64,000 nt of DNA, from positions 682,001-746,000 of the forward strand of contig JADJZA010000007.1 in the NCBI GenBank assembly GCA_016719385.1. The letters are read 5' to 3'. This DNA comes from Candidatus Microthrix subdominans. GTDB lineage: Bacteria; Actinomycetota; Acidimicrobiia; Acidimicrobiales; Microtrichaceae. A program made the translations under genes and the position numbers. The notes below the pieces were generated by a model. That model saw only the letters and a list, made by a program, of their open reading frames with translations. It did no database searches and was not told where the DNA came from. This document shows positions 42,019 through 50,378 of the stretch, in pieces; position 1 is the stretch's first letter, and each line of letters begins with the position of its first letter.

Positions 42019-43806
42019 GTGCTGTTTCCCACCATGAGCTTCGCACTGTTTTTTGTCGTGGTGCTGGGAGTCGCCTGGCGGCTCAACGACCGCCCCCAGG
42101 CCTGGAAGCTCTTTATGCTGGGGGCCAGCTACGTCTTCTATGGGGCATGGGACTGGCGCTTTCTCGGCCTGATCATCGGCTCCAGCCTGATCAACGCGTT
42201 GGTGGCCAAAGCGATGGAGCCCCGATACGGCGCGGCGCGACGGGCCTGGCTGGTGGTTGGGTTGGCCGCCAACCTGGGCACGTTGGGCTACTTCAAGTAC
42301 TACGAGTTCTTCAGCGAGTCCCTGGTGCGGATGTTGTCGCCCTTCGGTTTGGAGCCGCACGGGCTGGTCAAATCGGTGGCGCTGCCGGTGGCGATCAGCT
42401 TCTTTACGTTCCAGGGGATCAGCTACATCGTCGATGTGTTCAGGGGCGACGAGCGCACCTTTTCGGTACTCGACGTCAGCTTGTATCTGGCGTTCTTTCC
42501 GCAGCTGGTGGCGGGCCCGATCGTTCGTACCAGCGAGTTCATGCCGGAGTTGCACCATCGACGAAACCCCGATGGTATCGATGTGGCCCGGGCGGTTCGG
42601 CTGATCGGCCGTGGACTGATCAAGAAGGTGGTCATCGCCTCCTTCATGGCCGAACTGGTCGATCCGGTGTTTGCTGCGCCTGGCGGATACACGGCCTTTA
42701 CCGTTTTTGTGGCCATCCTCGCCTACGCCATCCAGATCTACGCCGACTTCTCGGGCTACACCGACATCGCCATCGGCATCGCTTTGCTGTTGGGGTTTCA
42801 CTTTCCCGACAACTTCGATCGTCCGTATGCGGCGAGCAGCATTCAGGACTTCTGGCGTCGCTGGCACATGACGTTGTCGCGCTGGCTGCTCGATTACCTC
42901 TACATCCCACTCGGCGGAAACCAGGGGGGAGCTGCCCGCCACTACCGCAACCTGATCCTGACGATGGCCCTGGGCGGGCTCTGGCACGGGGCCAGCGGCA
43001 CCTTCCTGGCGTGGGGGCTCTACCAGGGCGTTGGTTTGGCGGTGGAACGCTGGATGAGCGACCGGCGCAAGGCCGGCGCTCCGGTTTCGGCCGGCATCCG
43101 CTCGGCCTGGTTGGAGCGACGTCTTGCGGTCAAGTCGCTGGCCTCCCACAACTCCAACCTCACTGCCACGGACGGCGGGGGCCTGAGCGCCGAGGTCGAC
43201 GAAGGGCAGGCCGTCGCCGGCTCCGGACGCTTTCAGGCCAGCTACGAGACGGCCGGCATGTCGCTGGACCACCTTCGGGAGGCCGCCCGAGCAGACGTCG
43301 ACCACTCCGAGCGGGACCGCTTCGTCGGCGAACCAGGCGATGATGATCCGTCACCGGCGGCAGCGGGCAACCGCTGGTTCCGCCGCCGCCCGACCGGGGA
43401 GATTCCCTTCGACGACGAATGGAAACGGCTGCGGGCCGATCTTGAGGACTCTCGGCCGACCCACTCCGGCTGGCCGCTGGCGGTCAAGCGCGTCTTGGTG
43501 TTTGCGTTCGTCTGTGTCGGCTGGGTGTTCTTCCGTTCCCCGTCCCTGGGGGACGGTTTTGCGGTGCTCGCTCGTCTGATCACCGGCTGGACCGGCGGTC
43601 AGTCGCTGGTGACACCCTTGGCGCTGCTCGTCATCGCCGGGGCGCTCGCCGCCCAGTACCTACCCTCCAAGGTGGGCGACACGCTCGAGGTGGGCTTCTC
43701 GCGTTGGACACCGCTGGCCCAGGCGGTCGGCTTTGGGATGCTGCTGGCGTTGATCGACGTACTCGGCCCTCAAGGTGTTGCGCCGTTCATCTACTTCCAG
43801 TTCTGA
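42019..43806 (+). CDS. MBOAT family O-acyltransferase (AlgI-like)
   Basis: 595 residues with about ten membrane helices. MBOAT landmarks: YFKYYEFF, FFTFQGISYIVDV, FFPQLVAGPIVR, the QDFWRRWHMTLSRWLLDYLYIPLGG block and the catalytic His in GGLWHGAS (about residue 325). It transfers acyl groups to an extracytoplasmic glycan or other acceptor. A soluble insertion of about 120 residues (about 360-485), rich in Asp/Arg, splits the last helices from the rest and is unusual for AlgI-type proteins. The start is GTG 42019. A DUF459-type SGNH protein at 48.9 kb is the likely partner that completes the transfer. Confidence 0.87.
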   Translation: MLFPTMSFALFFVVVLGVAWRLNDRPQAWKLFMLGASYVFYGAWDWRFLGLIIGSSLINALVAKAMEPRYGAARRAWLVVGLAANLGTLGYFKYYEFFSESLVRMLSPFGLEPHGLVKSVALPVAISFFTFQGISYIVDVFRGDERTFSVLDVSLYLAFFPQLVAGPIVRTSEFMPELHHRRNPDGIDVARAVRLIGRGLIKKVVIASFMAELVDPVFAAPGGYTAFTVFVAILAYAIQIYADFSGYTDIAIGIALLLGFHFPDNFDRPYAASSIQDFWRRWHMTLSRWLLDYLYIPLGGNQGGAARHYRNLILTMALGGLWHGASGTFLAWGLYQGVGLAVERWMSDRRKAGAPVSAGIRSAWLERRLAVKSLASHNSNLTATDGGGLSAEVDEGQAVAGSGRFQASYETAGMSLDHLREAARADVDHSERDRFVGEPGDDDPSPAAAGNRWFRRRPTGEIPFDDEWKRLRADLEDSRPTHSGWPLAVKRVLVFAFVCVGWVFFRSPSLGDGFAVLARLITGWTGGQSLVTPLALLVIAGALAAQYLPSKVGDTLEVGFSRWTPLAQAVGFGMLLALIDVLGPQGVAPFIYFQF

Positions 43807-43959
43807 AAGCGGCCGTCGCTCGAAGGCGGGCGTGGCAACAGGACAGCGCTTTCGGTTACGTGACGGTCGGCGCCGGCCGAGGATCGGCAAAGATGGGGTG
43901 ATGGCACGCATCGCTCAGCCCCTTCGAACGACCGAATCCCCCGACGACGGCAGAGGCCG

Positions 43960-44739
43960 ATGACCAGGCTCGGGGATTGGTGGCGGGCCCGCAACGAACC
44001 GCCCGAGTTTCCCGTCGAGTGGCGCCGGGTGCTGGAGACCTGCCTGGCTCCGTGGGGCGCGCTGAGCGCCGACGAACGGGAACGGCTGGAGCAGCTGGCA
44101 TTGCAGCTGATCATCAACAAGCGCTGGGAGGCCACCGCCGGGCTGACGATCACCGACGAGATGCAGGTGGTGATCGCCGGGCACGCCGCGCTGCTGGTAC
44201 TGGAGCTGGGTCTGGAGGCCTACGGCAAGGTTGGATCGATTTTGGTGGCACCACACGAGGTGCGCGTGACCGGCCGAGAGTTCAGCTTCGTGCCAGGCAT
44301 GTTGAGCGACGGTCCGGTCACCCTGTCGGGGGAGACGAGCGAGCGGGGCCCGGTGATGATCACTTGGAATTCGGCGAGCCGGGAGGCCCGACACCCCGAG
44401 CACGGCCACAATGTGGTGTACCACGAGTTCGCCCACAAGCTCGACCTGCTCGACGGTGTGGTCGACGGCACACCGCCGCTGTCGGACCCGTCGATGGTTG
44501 AGCGCTGGGTCAAGGTGTTCACCGCCGAGTACGAGGCGGTCGGACGAGGGGAGGGGTCGCACCTGCTGAGGTCCTACGCCTCGGTCAACCCGGGCGAGTT
44601 CTTCGCAGTGGTCACCGAGGTCTTCTTCACCCGCGGCGCCGAGCTGGCGGCCGATCGCCCCGACCTGTACGGCCTGCTGCGCGACTTTTATCGTCAAGAT
44701 CCGGCCGGTCGGGTGCGCGGGCGAACCGTGAACGTTTAG
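43960..44739 (+). CDS. mtfA: Zinc-dependent peptidase of the MtfA family (M90)
   Basis: 259 residues. The metal site is YHEFAHKLDLLDG (HExxH, about residue 165), with a further ligand expected in the EVFF helix (VVTEVFFTRG). N-terminal LINKRWEA-type segment (QLIINKRWEATAGL) and the VMITWNSA strand are family features. E. coli MtfA is an aminopeptidase that responds to the regulator Mlc and so tunes glucose PTS; in actinobacteria its partner is unknown. The ATG at 43960 has AGAGG upstream. It stands alone between the MBOAT gene and the AhpD-like gene. Confidence 0.85.
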   Translation: MTRLGDWWRARNEPPEFPVEWRRVLETCLAPWGALSADERERLEQLALQLIINKRWEATAGLTITDEMQVVIAGHAALLVLELGLEAYGKVGSILVAPHEVRVTGREFSFVPGMLSDGPVTLSGETSERGPVMITWNSASREARHPEHGHNVVYHEFAHKLDLLDGVVDGTPPLSDPSMVERWVKVFTAEYEAVGRGEGSHLLRSYASVNPGEFFAVVTEVFFTRGAELAADRPDLYGLLRDFYRQDPAGRVRGRTVNV

Positions 44740-44806
44740 TGTCTGGCGACACGTCGTATCCAGGGGGGTCCCCTTCCCCGGCGTCGTGGTGCGGGAGGAC
44801 GCTCAG

Positions 44807-45370
44807 GTGGCCCAGATAGAACTGCTCGATCAGGTAGCAGCACCGCTGCTGATGGAAGGGGTGTTCGCCGGTGGCGACCCAGGGCCCATCGCCGCTGCGC
44901 TGGCCCAGGTTCCGGAGGTCGCCCGAGTGGCGCTTCCCTATATCGGGGCCTCTTTGGGGGCGGGCAGCACCGGCGCCCGCCTGAAGGAGCTGGCCGTTCT
45001 CAGGACCTCCGCTTTGCTGTCGTGCCGTTACTGCGTGGCCGCTCATACCACCGTGGCGCTCGACATCGGTCTGAGCGACGCCGAGGTGCGGGCGCTGCGT
45101 GGCGAGACCCCGTGGGTGGACGCCTACGACGACCCGGCTGAGCTGGCACTCCTGGCCTGGATCGACGAGGTGGCCGGCGGGCGGGGTGCGGTGGCGGCCG
45201 ACATCACGGCGGACGTGAAGGAACACTTCGAGGACTACGAGCTGGTCGAGCTGGCCAACACGATTGGGGTGACGATGATGCTCAACCGATTCTGCACAGC
45301 GCTCGACCTACCGGTGAGCGACGAGACGCTGGCGCGCCTGAGCGCCGAAAGCTTCAAGGTGGACCTGTGA
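44807..45370 (+). CDS. AhpD/carboxymuconolactone decarboxylase-like protein
   Basis: 187 residues. The CxxC-plus-His motif of AhpD-like peroxidases is intact in LLSCRYCVAAHTTVA (about residue 75-85). The rest is all-helical. Family members reduce peroxides or partner proteins by a cysteine relay or, less often, act on cyclic substrates. GTG 44807 is chosen because GGGAGG lies upstream; the frame extends seven codons further. Its stop overlaps the GTG start of a radical-SAM gene (GTGA), so the two proteins are made together, which implies that they work on the same substrate or that this protein supplies electrons or removes peroxide. Confidence 0.82.
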   Translation: MAQIELLDQVAAPLLMEGVFAGGDPGPIAAALAQVPEVARVALPYIGASLGAGSTGARLKELAVLRTSALLSCRYCVAAHTTVALDIGLSDAEVRALRGETPWVDAYDDPAELALLAWIDEVAGGRGAVAADITADVKEHFEDYELVELANTIGVTMMLNRFCTALDLPVSDETLARLSAESFKVDL

Positions 45371-46266
45371 GCACGGCGGTCAGCATCGACAGTCGCACCC
45401 ACGACGGCACCGAACCGGCCGCCGAACACCTGCCGGGGTCGGTCGGCGCCGCCATCGAGTCGGGTGTGCTGCCCGACCGCGTTTGGGTGTACTCCAACTA
45501 CCACTGCAACCTGGAGTGCGCGTACTGCCTCACCGAGTCGGCGCCGCGCTCGAAGCGGCGCATCATCGGTCCCGAACACATGGTGGCGATCGCCGAGCAG
45601 GCCGCTGCGCTGGGCTTTCGGGCGGTGGGCGTCACCGGGGGAGAGCCGTTCATGCGTCGCGACATGGTCGCGGTCGTCACGGCCATGGCGGAGCACCTTC
45701 CCGTGACCGTGCTGACCAACGGCACGCTGTTCGGTGGCGACCGACTCGACATGCTCGACCCGCTGCTGGGCAAGCGGGTCAGGTTTCAGATCTCCCTCGA
45801 CTCGCCCGACGCCGTATCCAACGACGAAATGCGCGGACCGCTCAACTACGCCAAGGTGGTCGAGGCGGTGCCGCGCATGGTGCAGCGGGGGCACACAGTG
45901 CGCATCGCCACCACCATCGAAGAGGGTCAGATGACGCCCGACGATCGCAGCCGACTGTGTGCCATGCACCGCGGCTGGGGCATCACCGACGACGATCACC
46001 TCGTCCGGCCGATCATCACCAGCGGCCGGGCCGAGGACACCGGGATGGGGGTGCGATTCGAGCGTGATCAGCTGCCGGCCGAGCTGACGATTGCCGATCA
46101 CGGAGCGTTCTGGTCGCCGTTTGGTCCGACCATTCACAACGGGCGCACCGACACCCACCTGCTCATCACCCGAACCACGCTCCCGCTGGAGGTGCCGGCG
46201 CAGGCGCTGTTAGGGCTGGTGGAAGGCCGCCCACCCGGAGCCGATGCCAGCATCGGCATCCGTTGA
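45367..46266 (+). CDS. Radical SAM protein of unknown function
   Basis: 299 residues. The cluster motif is YHCNLECAYCLTES (CxxxCxxC, about residue 48-55), followed by GVTGGEPFMRRD (SAM binding) and FQISLDSPDA. No C-terminal SPASM-type cysteine cluster is seen; only one further Cys (RLCAMH). The fold resembles MoaA/PqqE-like proteins, which alter peptides or small metabolites. The start GTG overlaps the stop of the AhpD-like gene. No short peptide substrate gene was found next to it. Function not assigned. Confidence 0.8.
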   Translation: MSTAVSIDSRTHDGTEPAAEHLPGSVGAAIESGVLPDRVWVYSNYHCNLECAYCLTESAPRSKRRIIGPEHMVAIAEQAAALGFRAVGVTGGEPFMRRDMVAVVTAMAEHLPVTVLTNGTLFGGDRLDMLDPLLGKRVRFQISLDSPDAVSNDEMRGPLNYAKVVEAVPRMVQRGHTVRIATTIEEGQMTPDDRSRLCAMHRGWGITDDDHLVRPIITSGRAEDTGMGVRFERDQLPAELTIADHGAFWSPFGPTIHNGRTDTHLLITRTTLPLEVPAQALLGLVEGRPPGADASIGIR

Positions 46267-46441
46267 GCGTGACCCAACACGCCGACCGGTCGGTCGGCCC
46301 TGCCCCTCACTGCTCTCCCGTCCATTCCGGCGATGGTGCCGCTCTCTCGCCGTCATCGCCGCCACCGTCGGTCCGAAAAGCGAATATCCGCCTCATCGCT
46401 CGGCGGGTTTGCCCACCAACCCGGTCGGGTAAGGACCGGAC

Positions 46442-47338
46442 ATGAACTCAGCGTCACTGCAGGAGCGCACGAGCGCCGTTGTCGGGCGGACCGACGAGCT
46501 GTCCGCTCGCTGGGCGCCCGCTGTGCTGCGTTGGACCGCAGCGCTGTTGTGGCTCTCCAACCTGTCTTGGAAGGTGCCTACGGCGTTTGGCAAGGCCGCA
46601 GGGAAGTGCAGCGGCCTGTGCGGCTACGTCGACAAGGGAGCGGAGTTCCGGGTGATCCCCGGCAGCCCGTGGGTCTTCGAGCACCTCATCGGGCCCAACT
46701 TGAGCATCTTCGGCTGGTTGACGCTCTTCATCGAGGCCACCCTGGTGGCGTTGTTGCTTTCTGGCCGCTACCTGCGTATCGCCGCGGTGCTGGGTTTCGT
46801 GCAGGCCGGCGCCATCGGACTTGCCGTCGCCAACGCCGACGGTGAGTGGTACTGGAGCTACCTGTTGATGATGGCGTTGCACGTGGCGATCCTGGCGCTG
46901 GCACCTCAAACTCGGCCTGTGCGCGCTGCGGCGTTCGGCTGGGTGCTCGCCGGGTACGGTGCCCTGGTGGCGATCGGCCACATCGGTGCCCCGTTCGCCG
47001 GCGACAGCAACGGCACCTGGTGGGGGCCCTTTGCGGAGAGCAACGATGTGCCTGGCGACTTCGCCCGCAACGTTTTCGCCGGTTCGATTCTGCTCGGCCT
47101 GATCCTGGTGGTGTTGGGCGTGGCGATGGCGCTGATCATCCCCAAGCTGAACGAGGCGGTGCTGGTGCCGGCCGGGTGGACGGTCGTCGTGATCTCCGCT
47201 CTGCTGTTGGTGACCTTCCGGGCCGATGGGCTGATCCTCGGCATGGGGTCGAAGGCCAGCACCGCTGCCGTGTTGGCGGCGGCCGGCCTGACCCTTGTCG
47301 GCGGCGGTTCGTCACGCCGCCACGGCGTTACCGCTTGA
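46442..47338 (+). CDS. DoxX/TQO-like integral membrane protein
   Basis: 298 residues, about seven membrane helices. LWLSNLSWKVP and the loop KCSGLCGYVDKG with two Cys, then FIEATLVALLLSGR, resemble the DoxD/thiosulfate:quinone oxidoreductase subunit and DoxX-type proteins. These act in thiol or sulfur redox chemistry at the membrane. AAGGA lies before the ATG at 46442. The last 11 bases overlap the 3' end of the convergent GNAT gene. It follows the AhpD/radical-SAM pair by 175 bases in the same direction, so a redox connection is possible but not shown. Confidence 0.7.
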   Translation: MNSASLQERTSAVVGRTDELSARWAPAVLRWTAALLWLSNLSWKVPTAFGKAAGKCSGLCGYVDKGAEFRVIPGSPWVFEHLIGPNLSIFGWLTLFIEATLVALLLSGRYLRIAAVLGFVQAGAIGLAVANADGEWYWSYLLMMALHVAILALAPQTRPVRAAAFGWVLAGYGALVAIGHIGAPFAGDSNGTWWGPFAESNDVPGDFARNVFAGSILLGLILVVLGVAMALIIPKLNEAVLVPAGWTVVVISALLLVTFRADGLILGMGSKASTAAVLAAAGLTLVGGGSSRRHGVTA

Positions 47339-47660
47339 TCAGGTAGGCCAGATCCGGGTGGTCGTGCAGGTAGTTCGCAGCGAAGGGACAGACCGGAACG
47401 ACGGTGAGTTGCCGGTCGACCACGTCGGCGATCACACCCTCCATCAGCTTCGAACCCAGACCCCGGTTGCGAAGCGACCGTTCGGTTTCGACATGAGGGA
47501 TCGTGATCTCATCGTCGCGGAGCGAGTAGTCGGCGTGCCCCACGACCACCCCGTCCTGGAGTAGCTCGTAGCGGCCGAGATCCGCTCGGTTTCGGACCTC
47601 AAGGTCGCCGATGTCCGCCTCGCTGTCGCTCACAGTGCCTTGCTGATCGCTATCGCTCAC
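47328..47660 (-). CDS. GNAT-like N-acetyltransferase (YidJ/Yjdj-type)
   Basis: 110 residues from GTG 47660, which has GGGGGA upstream; the frame opens six codons earlier at an ATG. HADYSLRDDEITIPHVETE, then LRNRGLGSKLMEGVI, is the short acetyl-CoA-binding pattern of the COG2388 family, and VCPFAANYLHDHPDLA is its typical C-terminus. The substrate is unknown. The Ser/Asp-rich first 20 residues are not part of the domain. The 3' end overlaps the DoxX-like gene by 11 bases. Confidence 0.8.
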   Translation of the reverse strand: MSDSDQQGTVSDSEADIGDLEVRNRADLGRYELLQDGVVVGHADYSLRDDEITIPHVETERSLRNRGLGSKLMEGVIADVVDRQLTVVPVCPFAANYLHDHPDLAYLIKR

Positions 47661-47699
47661 GGTGTCCCCCGAAATCATCGTCGATGTGTCGGTTCGACC

Positions 47700-48278
47700 C
47701 TAGCCAAACCACTCCGGCTCACGTCCCGGTGGCCACTTGATGTTGCAGCCCATCGACGGCAATTGTTCGGTCGGCCCCGGGACGCCGTCGAACAGGGCGT
47801 TGACCGCCGCCCGGAGCTCGCCGCCGGTCACCGGGGTGTCGGTGCCGGGGCGGCTGGCGTCGAAGCGGCCCCGGTACACGAGCGTTCGTTCGCCGTCGAA
47901 GAGGAAGAAGTCCGGCGTGCAGGCGGAGCGAAAAGCGGTGGCCACCTCGGCGCCCTCGTCGACGAGGTACGGGAAGTCCCATCCGAACGACCGGGCGGTG
48001 GGCGCCATCTTTTCCCGGGCGTCAGCCGGGTACGCCTCGGCATCGTTCGGGTTGAGGCCGACGACGGCCAGACCCCGGGACGCCCACCGCTGGGTGAGCA
48101 GCCCGAGTTCCCGGCCGAGGTGCACGACGAACGGGCAGTGGTTGCACAGGAACACGACGAGCAGGCCGGGTGCCCCTGCGGCCGACGCTGTGTCCCACCG
48201 GGAACCGTCCGGTGCGGCCGCCTCGAACTCGGGAAGCGCGGTGCCCAACGGGATCATGGTCGACAGGGTTCTGCTCAT
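47700..48278 (-). CDS. Thioredoxin-fold protein with CNHCP active site
   Basis: 192 residues. VVFLCNHCPFVVHLG holds the redox CxxC (about residue 45), followed by GLNPNDAEAYPADA and FRSACTPDFFLFDG with a third Cys before the cis-Pro. This is the pattern of AhpC/TSA-type thioredoxin-like proteins annotated as TlpA- or ResA-like, but there is no signal peptide, so it is cytoplasmic. The ATG at 48278 lies only 27 bases from the divergent CBS gene start. Likely role: thiol-disulfide or peroxide reduction. Confidence 0.82.
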   Translation of the reverse strand: MSRTLSTMIPLGTALPEFEAAAPDGSRWDTASAAGAPGLLVVFLCNHCPFVVHLGRELGLLTQRWASRGLAVVGLNPNDAEAYPADAREKMAPTARSFGWDFPYLVDEGAEVATAFRSACTPDFFLFDGERTLVYRGRFDASRPGTDTPVTGGELRAAVNALFDGVPGPTEQLPSMGCNIKWPPGREPEWFG

Positions 48279-48292
48279 GGCCGAATTCAGCC

Positions 48293-48298
48293 TACGCT
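48293..48298 (+). promoter_or_regulatory. Leaderless -10 of the CBS gene (TACGCT)
   Basis: TACGCT, then seven bases, then ATG 48306. Confidence 0.5.
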
Positions 48299-48305
48299 GA
48301 GGGTT

Positions 48306-48731
48306 ATGGCCGATTCTGCTTCTCCGTCTATTGCCGAGGTGATGACCACCGAGGTGATCACCGTCGACCGTTCTCAGGCGTTGTCGGAGGTCTATGACCT
48401 GTTCGAGTCTCGGAGCATCCATCACCTGCCCGTGTTGGACGGTCAGCGGCCGGTCGGCATGGTGTCGGCCACCGACGTGCTGCGCCTGGTGTACGACATC
48501 GAGGATCCCTCCGACCGGATGATGCGATCGATGTTGGATCATCAGTTCAACATCGATGATGCGATGACCGTTGAACTGGACACGTTGGGCGTCGACGCCA
48601 CCGTCCACGATGCCGCCGATCGTCTGTCCGGAGGCGACTACCACTCGGTGGTCGTCGTCGACGCCGTCGGACACCTGGCGGGGATCGTCACGTCGACCGA
48701 CCTGATCCGGTACCTGCGCGACATCACCTGA
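48306..48731 (+). CDS. Tandem CBS-domain protein
   Basis: 141 residues made of two CBS motifs: IAEVMTTEVITVD ... GMVSATDVLRLV and IDDAMTVELDTLG ... GIVTSTDLIRYL. A Bateman module of this kind binds adenine nucleotides or SAM and usually regulates a partner in trans. There is no catalytic domain. A TACGCT -10 at seven bases from the ATG suggests a leaderless mRNA. A hairpin terminator follows the stop. Confidence 0.9.
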   Translation: MADSASPSIAEVMTTEVITVDRSQALSEVYDLFESRSIHHLPVLDGQRPVGMVSATDVLRLVYDIEDPSDRMMRSMLDHQFNIDDAMTVELDTLGVDATVHDAADRLSGGDYHSVVVVDAVGHLAGIVTSTDLIRYLRDIT

Positions 48732-48756
48732 TCCGGCCTGGGCCGGTGCGCCGCTC

Positions 48757-48786
48757 GCCAGACCTGAGGGGTATCCCCGGTCTGGC
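48757..48786. terminator. Hairpin terminator after the CBS gene
   Basis: GCCAGACC (48757-48764) pairs with GGTCTGGC (48779-48786), and GGGG with CCCC inside it around a TAT loop, with a three-base bulge. It is 26 bases past the CBS stop. Confidence 0.7.
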
Positions 48787-48915
48787 GGCGTCACCCTCCT
48801 AACCTCACCAATGGAGTTCGGATGACCCCCGCAGCTGCGGGCGGTCGAACGATCACGCGAACGGCAACCGCTTGACGGCGGTCACGCCGACAGCGACGCC
48901 AACTGTGAGGACTCC

Positions 48916-50301
48916 ATGGCCATCCCCACCCGACCACGACGTCCAGCTCGGCGGGGCACGTCGGACTCGTCCGACGGCTACGGCCGGCCGGGGTCGGCGC
49001 ACGGTCCCGAAGAGTGGGACGATGACGGTGACCGGGTTGCGACGCGTGTGCGTCCAGACGCGCGACGCGGCGAGACACACTCGACACCCACCTTGCGCCG
49101 CCGGGTCGGCTCCGACTCCGGCGGCTCTCGCCGTGCCCATGGGGGCTCCCGCCCCGGCGACCGAACCGGTCGCGGCCTGCGGCGGGTGCGCTTGGTCGAC
49201 GGACGCCCTGGGGGACGCGTGCGGCTGGGGGTTCCGTATCAGTCGGCGTGGCTGAGCTACGTGGTGGCGTTGGTGCTGTTCGTCTTTCTGACGTCCGGCA
49301 ACATGGTGCGCTCGGTGCGGGCCATGGACATCGGGCCGGTGCGCACGATCACCTTGCCGGTCGTCCAAGGGATTGACCGCGTCTCCAACCTGCTGTCGCT
49401 CAACCGGCCCGCTGACGCGTTGGGTTCGGCGCTTGGCCGTGAGGTGGACGACCCGGCTGACCAGCCGGTGGACTTCGACGCCTCCTCCACCGACCGGGAG
49501 GACGCAACGCCACCGTTGCGGGAGGTGACGGCCCAGGTACCCCTGGAGGTGCACGTTGCCGGTGACTCGATGGGCCAGTCGCTCGGCCAGCTGACGGAGG
49601 CCGCCGGGGTCGACGACCCGACGCTGGACGTCACCTACGAGTACAAGATCTCCTCGGGACTGGCCCGGCCCGACTACTACAACTGGCCCGCCCGCTTTGC
49701 CGAGATCGCCAAGGACGTCAAGCCGGAGGCCCTGGTGATGATGATCGGCGGCAACGACGCCCAGGAACTGACCGACGCCGCCGGCAACGTGGTCGCCCGC
49801 CCGGCGACCGCCGAGTGGGACCGGGAGTACCGACGCCGAGTCGACGAGCTCTTCGACGGCCTCCGGGCGGACAACCGCCGGCTGTTCTGGGTACTTCAGC
49901 CCGACGTCGCGTCATCGAAGCACCAGCGCTCGGTGGACGCGATGAACGCCCAGGTGAGGGCCTCGGCCAAGAGCCGACCCTGGGTGACCCTGGTCGATGC
50001 CGGCGCACTGACCGCCGGTGCGGACGGTGGCTACAGCGATTACCTGATGCTCGACGACGGCAGCCGGGTGAGCTGCCGCCAGAGCGACGGCGTGCACCTG
50101 ACCACCGACTGTACGCAGCTGGTGAGCGCCGCCGCCGTCGCCGATATCGCCGCCACCTGGGAGATCGGCGAACCGGCGGCGCCCGCCGGGACGCCGCTGG
50201 ACCTCAGCGATGGGCGGGACGCCTCCGGCCCGGGCACCCCGACCACATCGGGCAGCCCGGCCGCCGAGACGAACCCCAATCGCGGCACGGGTGAGGACTG
50301 A
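48916..50301 (+). CDS. DUF459-type SGNH hydrolase, membrane-anchored
   Basis: 461 residues. A 110-residue Arg/Asp-rich cytoplasmic N-terminus is followed by one membrane helix (SYVVALVLFVFLTSG) and an extracytoplasmic SGNH domain: the Ser in AGDSMGQSL (about 216), MIGGNDAQE (about 278) and the Asp/His in SDGVHLT (about 390). A Ser/Pro-rich tail ends the protein. DUF459 proteins accompany MBOAT acyltransferases in exopolysaccharide or cell-wall O-acylation, and an MBOAT gene lies 5 kb upstream. AGGA precedes the ATG at 48916. Confidence 0.83.
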   Translation: MAIPTRPRRPARRGTSDSSDGYGRPGSAHGPEEWDDDGDRVATRVRPDARRGETHSTPTLRRRVGSDSGGSRRAHGGSRPGDRTGRGLRRVRLVDGRPGGRVRLGVPYQSAWLSYVVALVLFVFLTSGNMVRSVRAMDIGPVRTITLPVVQGIDRVSNLLSLNRPADALGSALGREVDDPADQPVDFDASSTDREDATPPLREVTAQVPLEVHVAGDSMGQSLGQLTEAAGVDDPTLDVTYEYKISSGLARPDYYNWPARFAEIAKDVKPEALVMMIGGNDAQELTDAAGNVVARPATAEWDREYRRRVDELFDGLRADNRRLFWVLQPDVASSKHQRSVDAMNAQVRASAKSRPWVTLVDAGALTAGADGGYSDYLMLDDGSRVSCRQSDGVHLTTDCTQLVSAAAVADIAATWEIGEPAAPAGTPLDLSDGRDASGPGTPTTSGSPAAETNPNRGTGED

Positions 50302-50378
50302 GGGCCGACGGGGTCGAGCGGTGGGGTGGGCGGCCCGATGTGCTCGTAGCGTGACGGAGCCGACAACCTGTTCGTCGG

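Noticed and set aside
44739..44780. Terminator after mtfA
   Set aside because: Only a five-base stem (GTGTC/GACAC) and a short GGGG/CCCC pairing were found, too weak to call.
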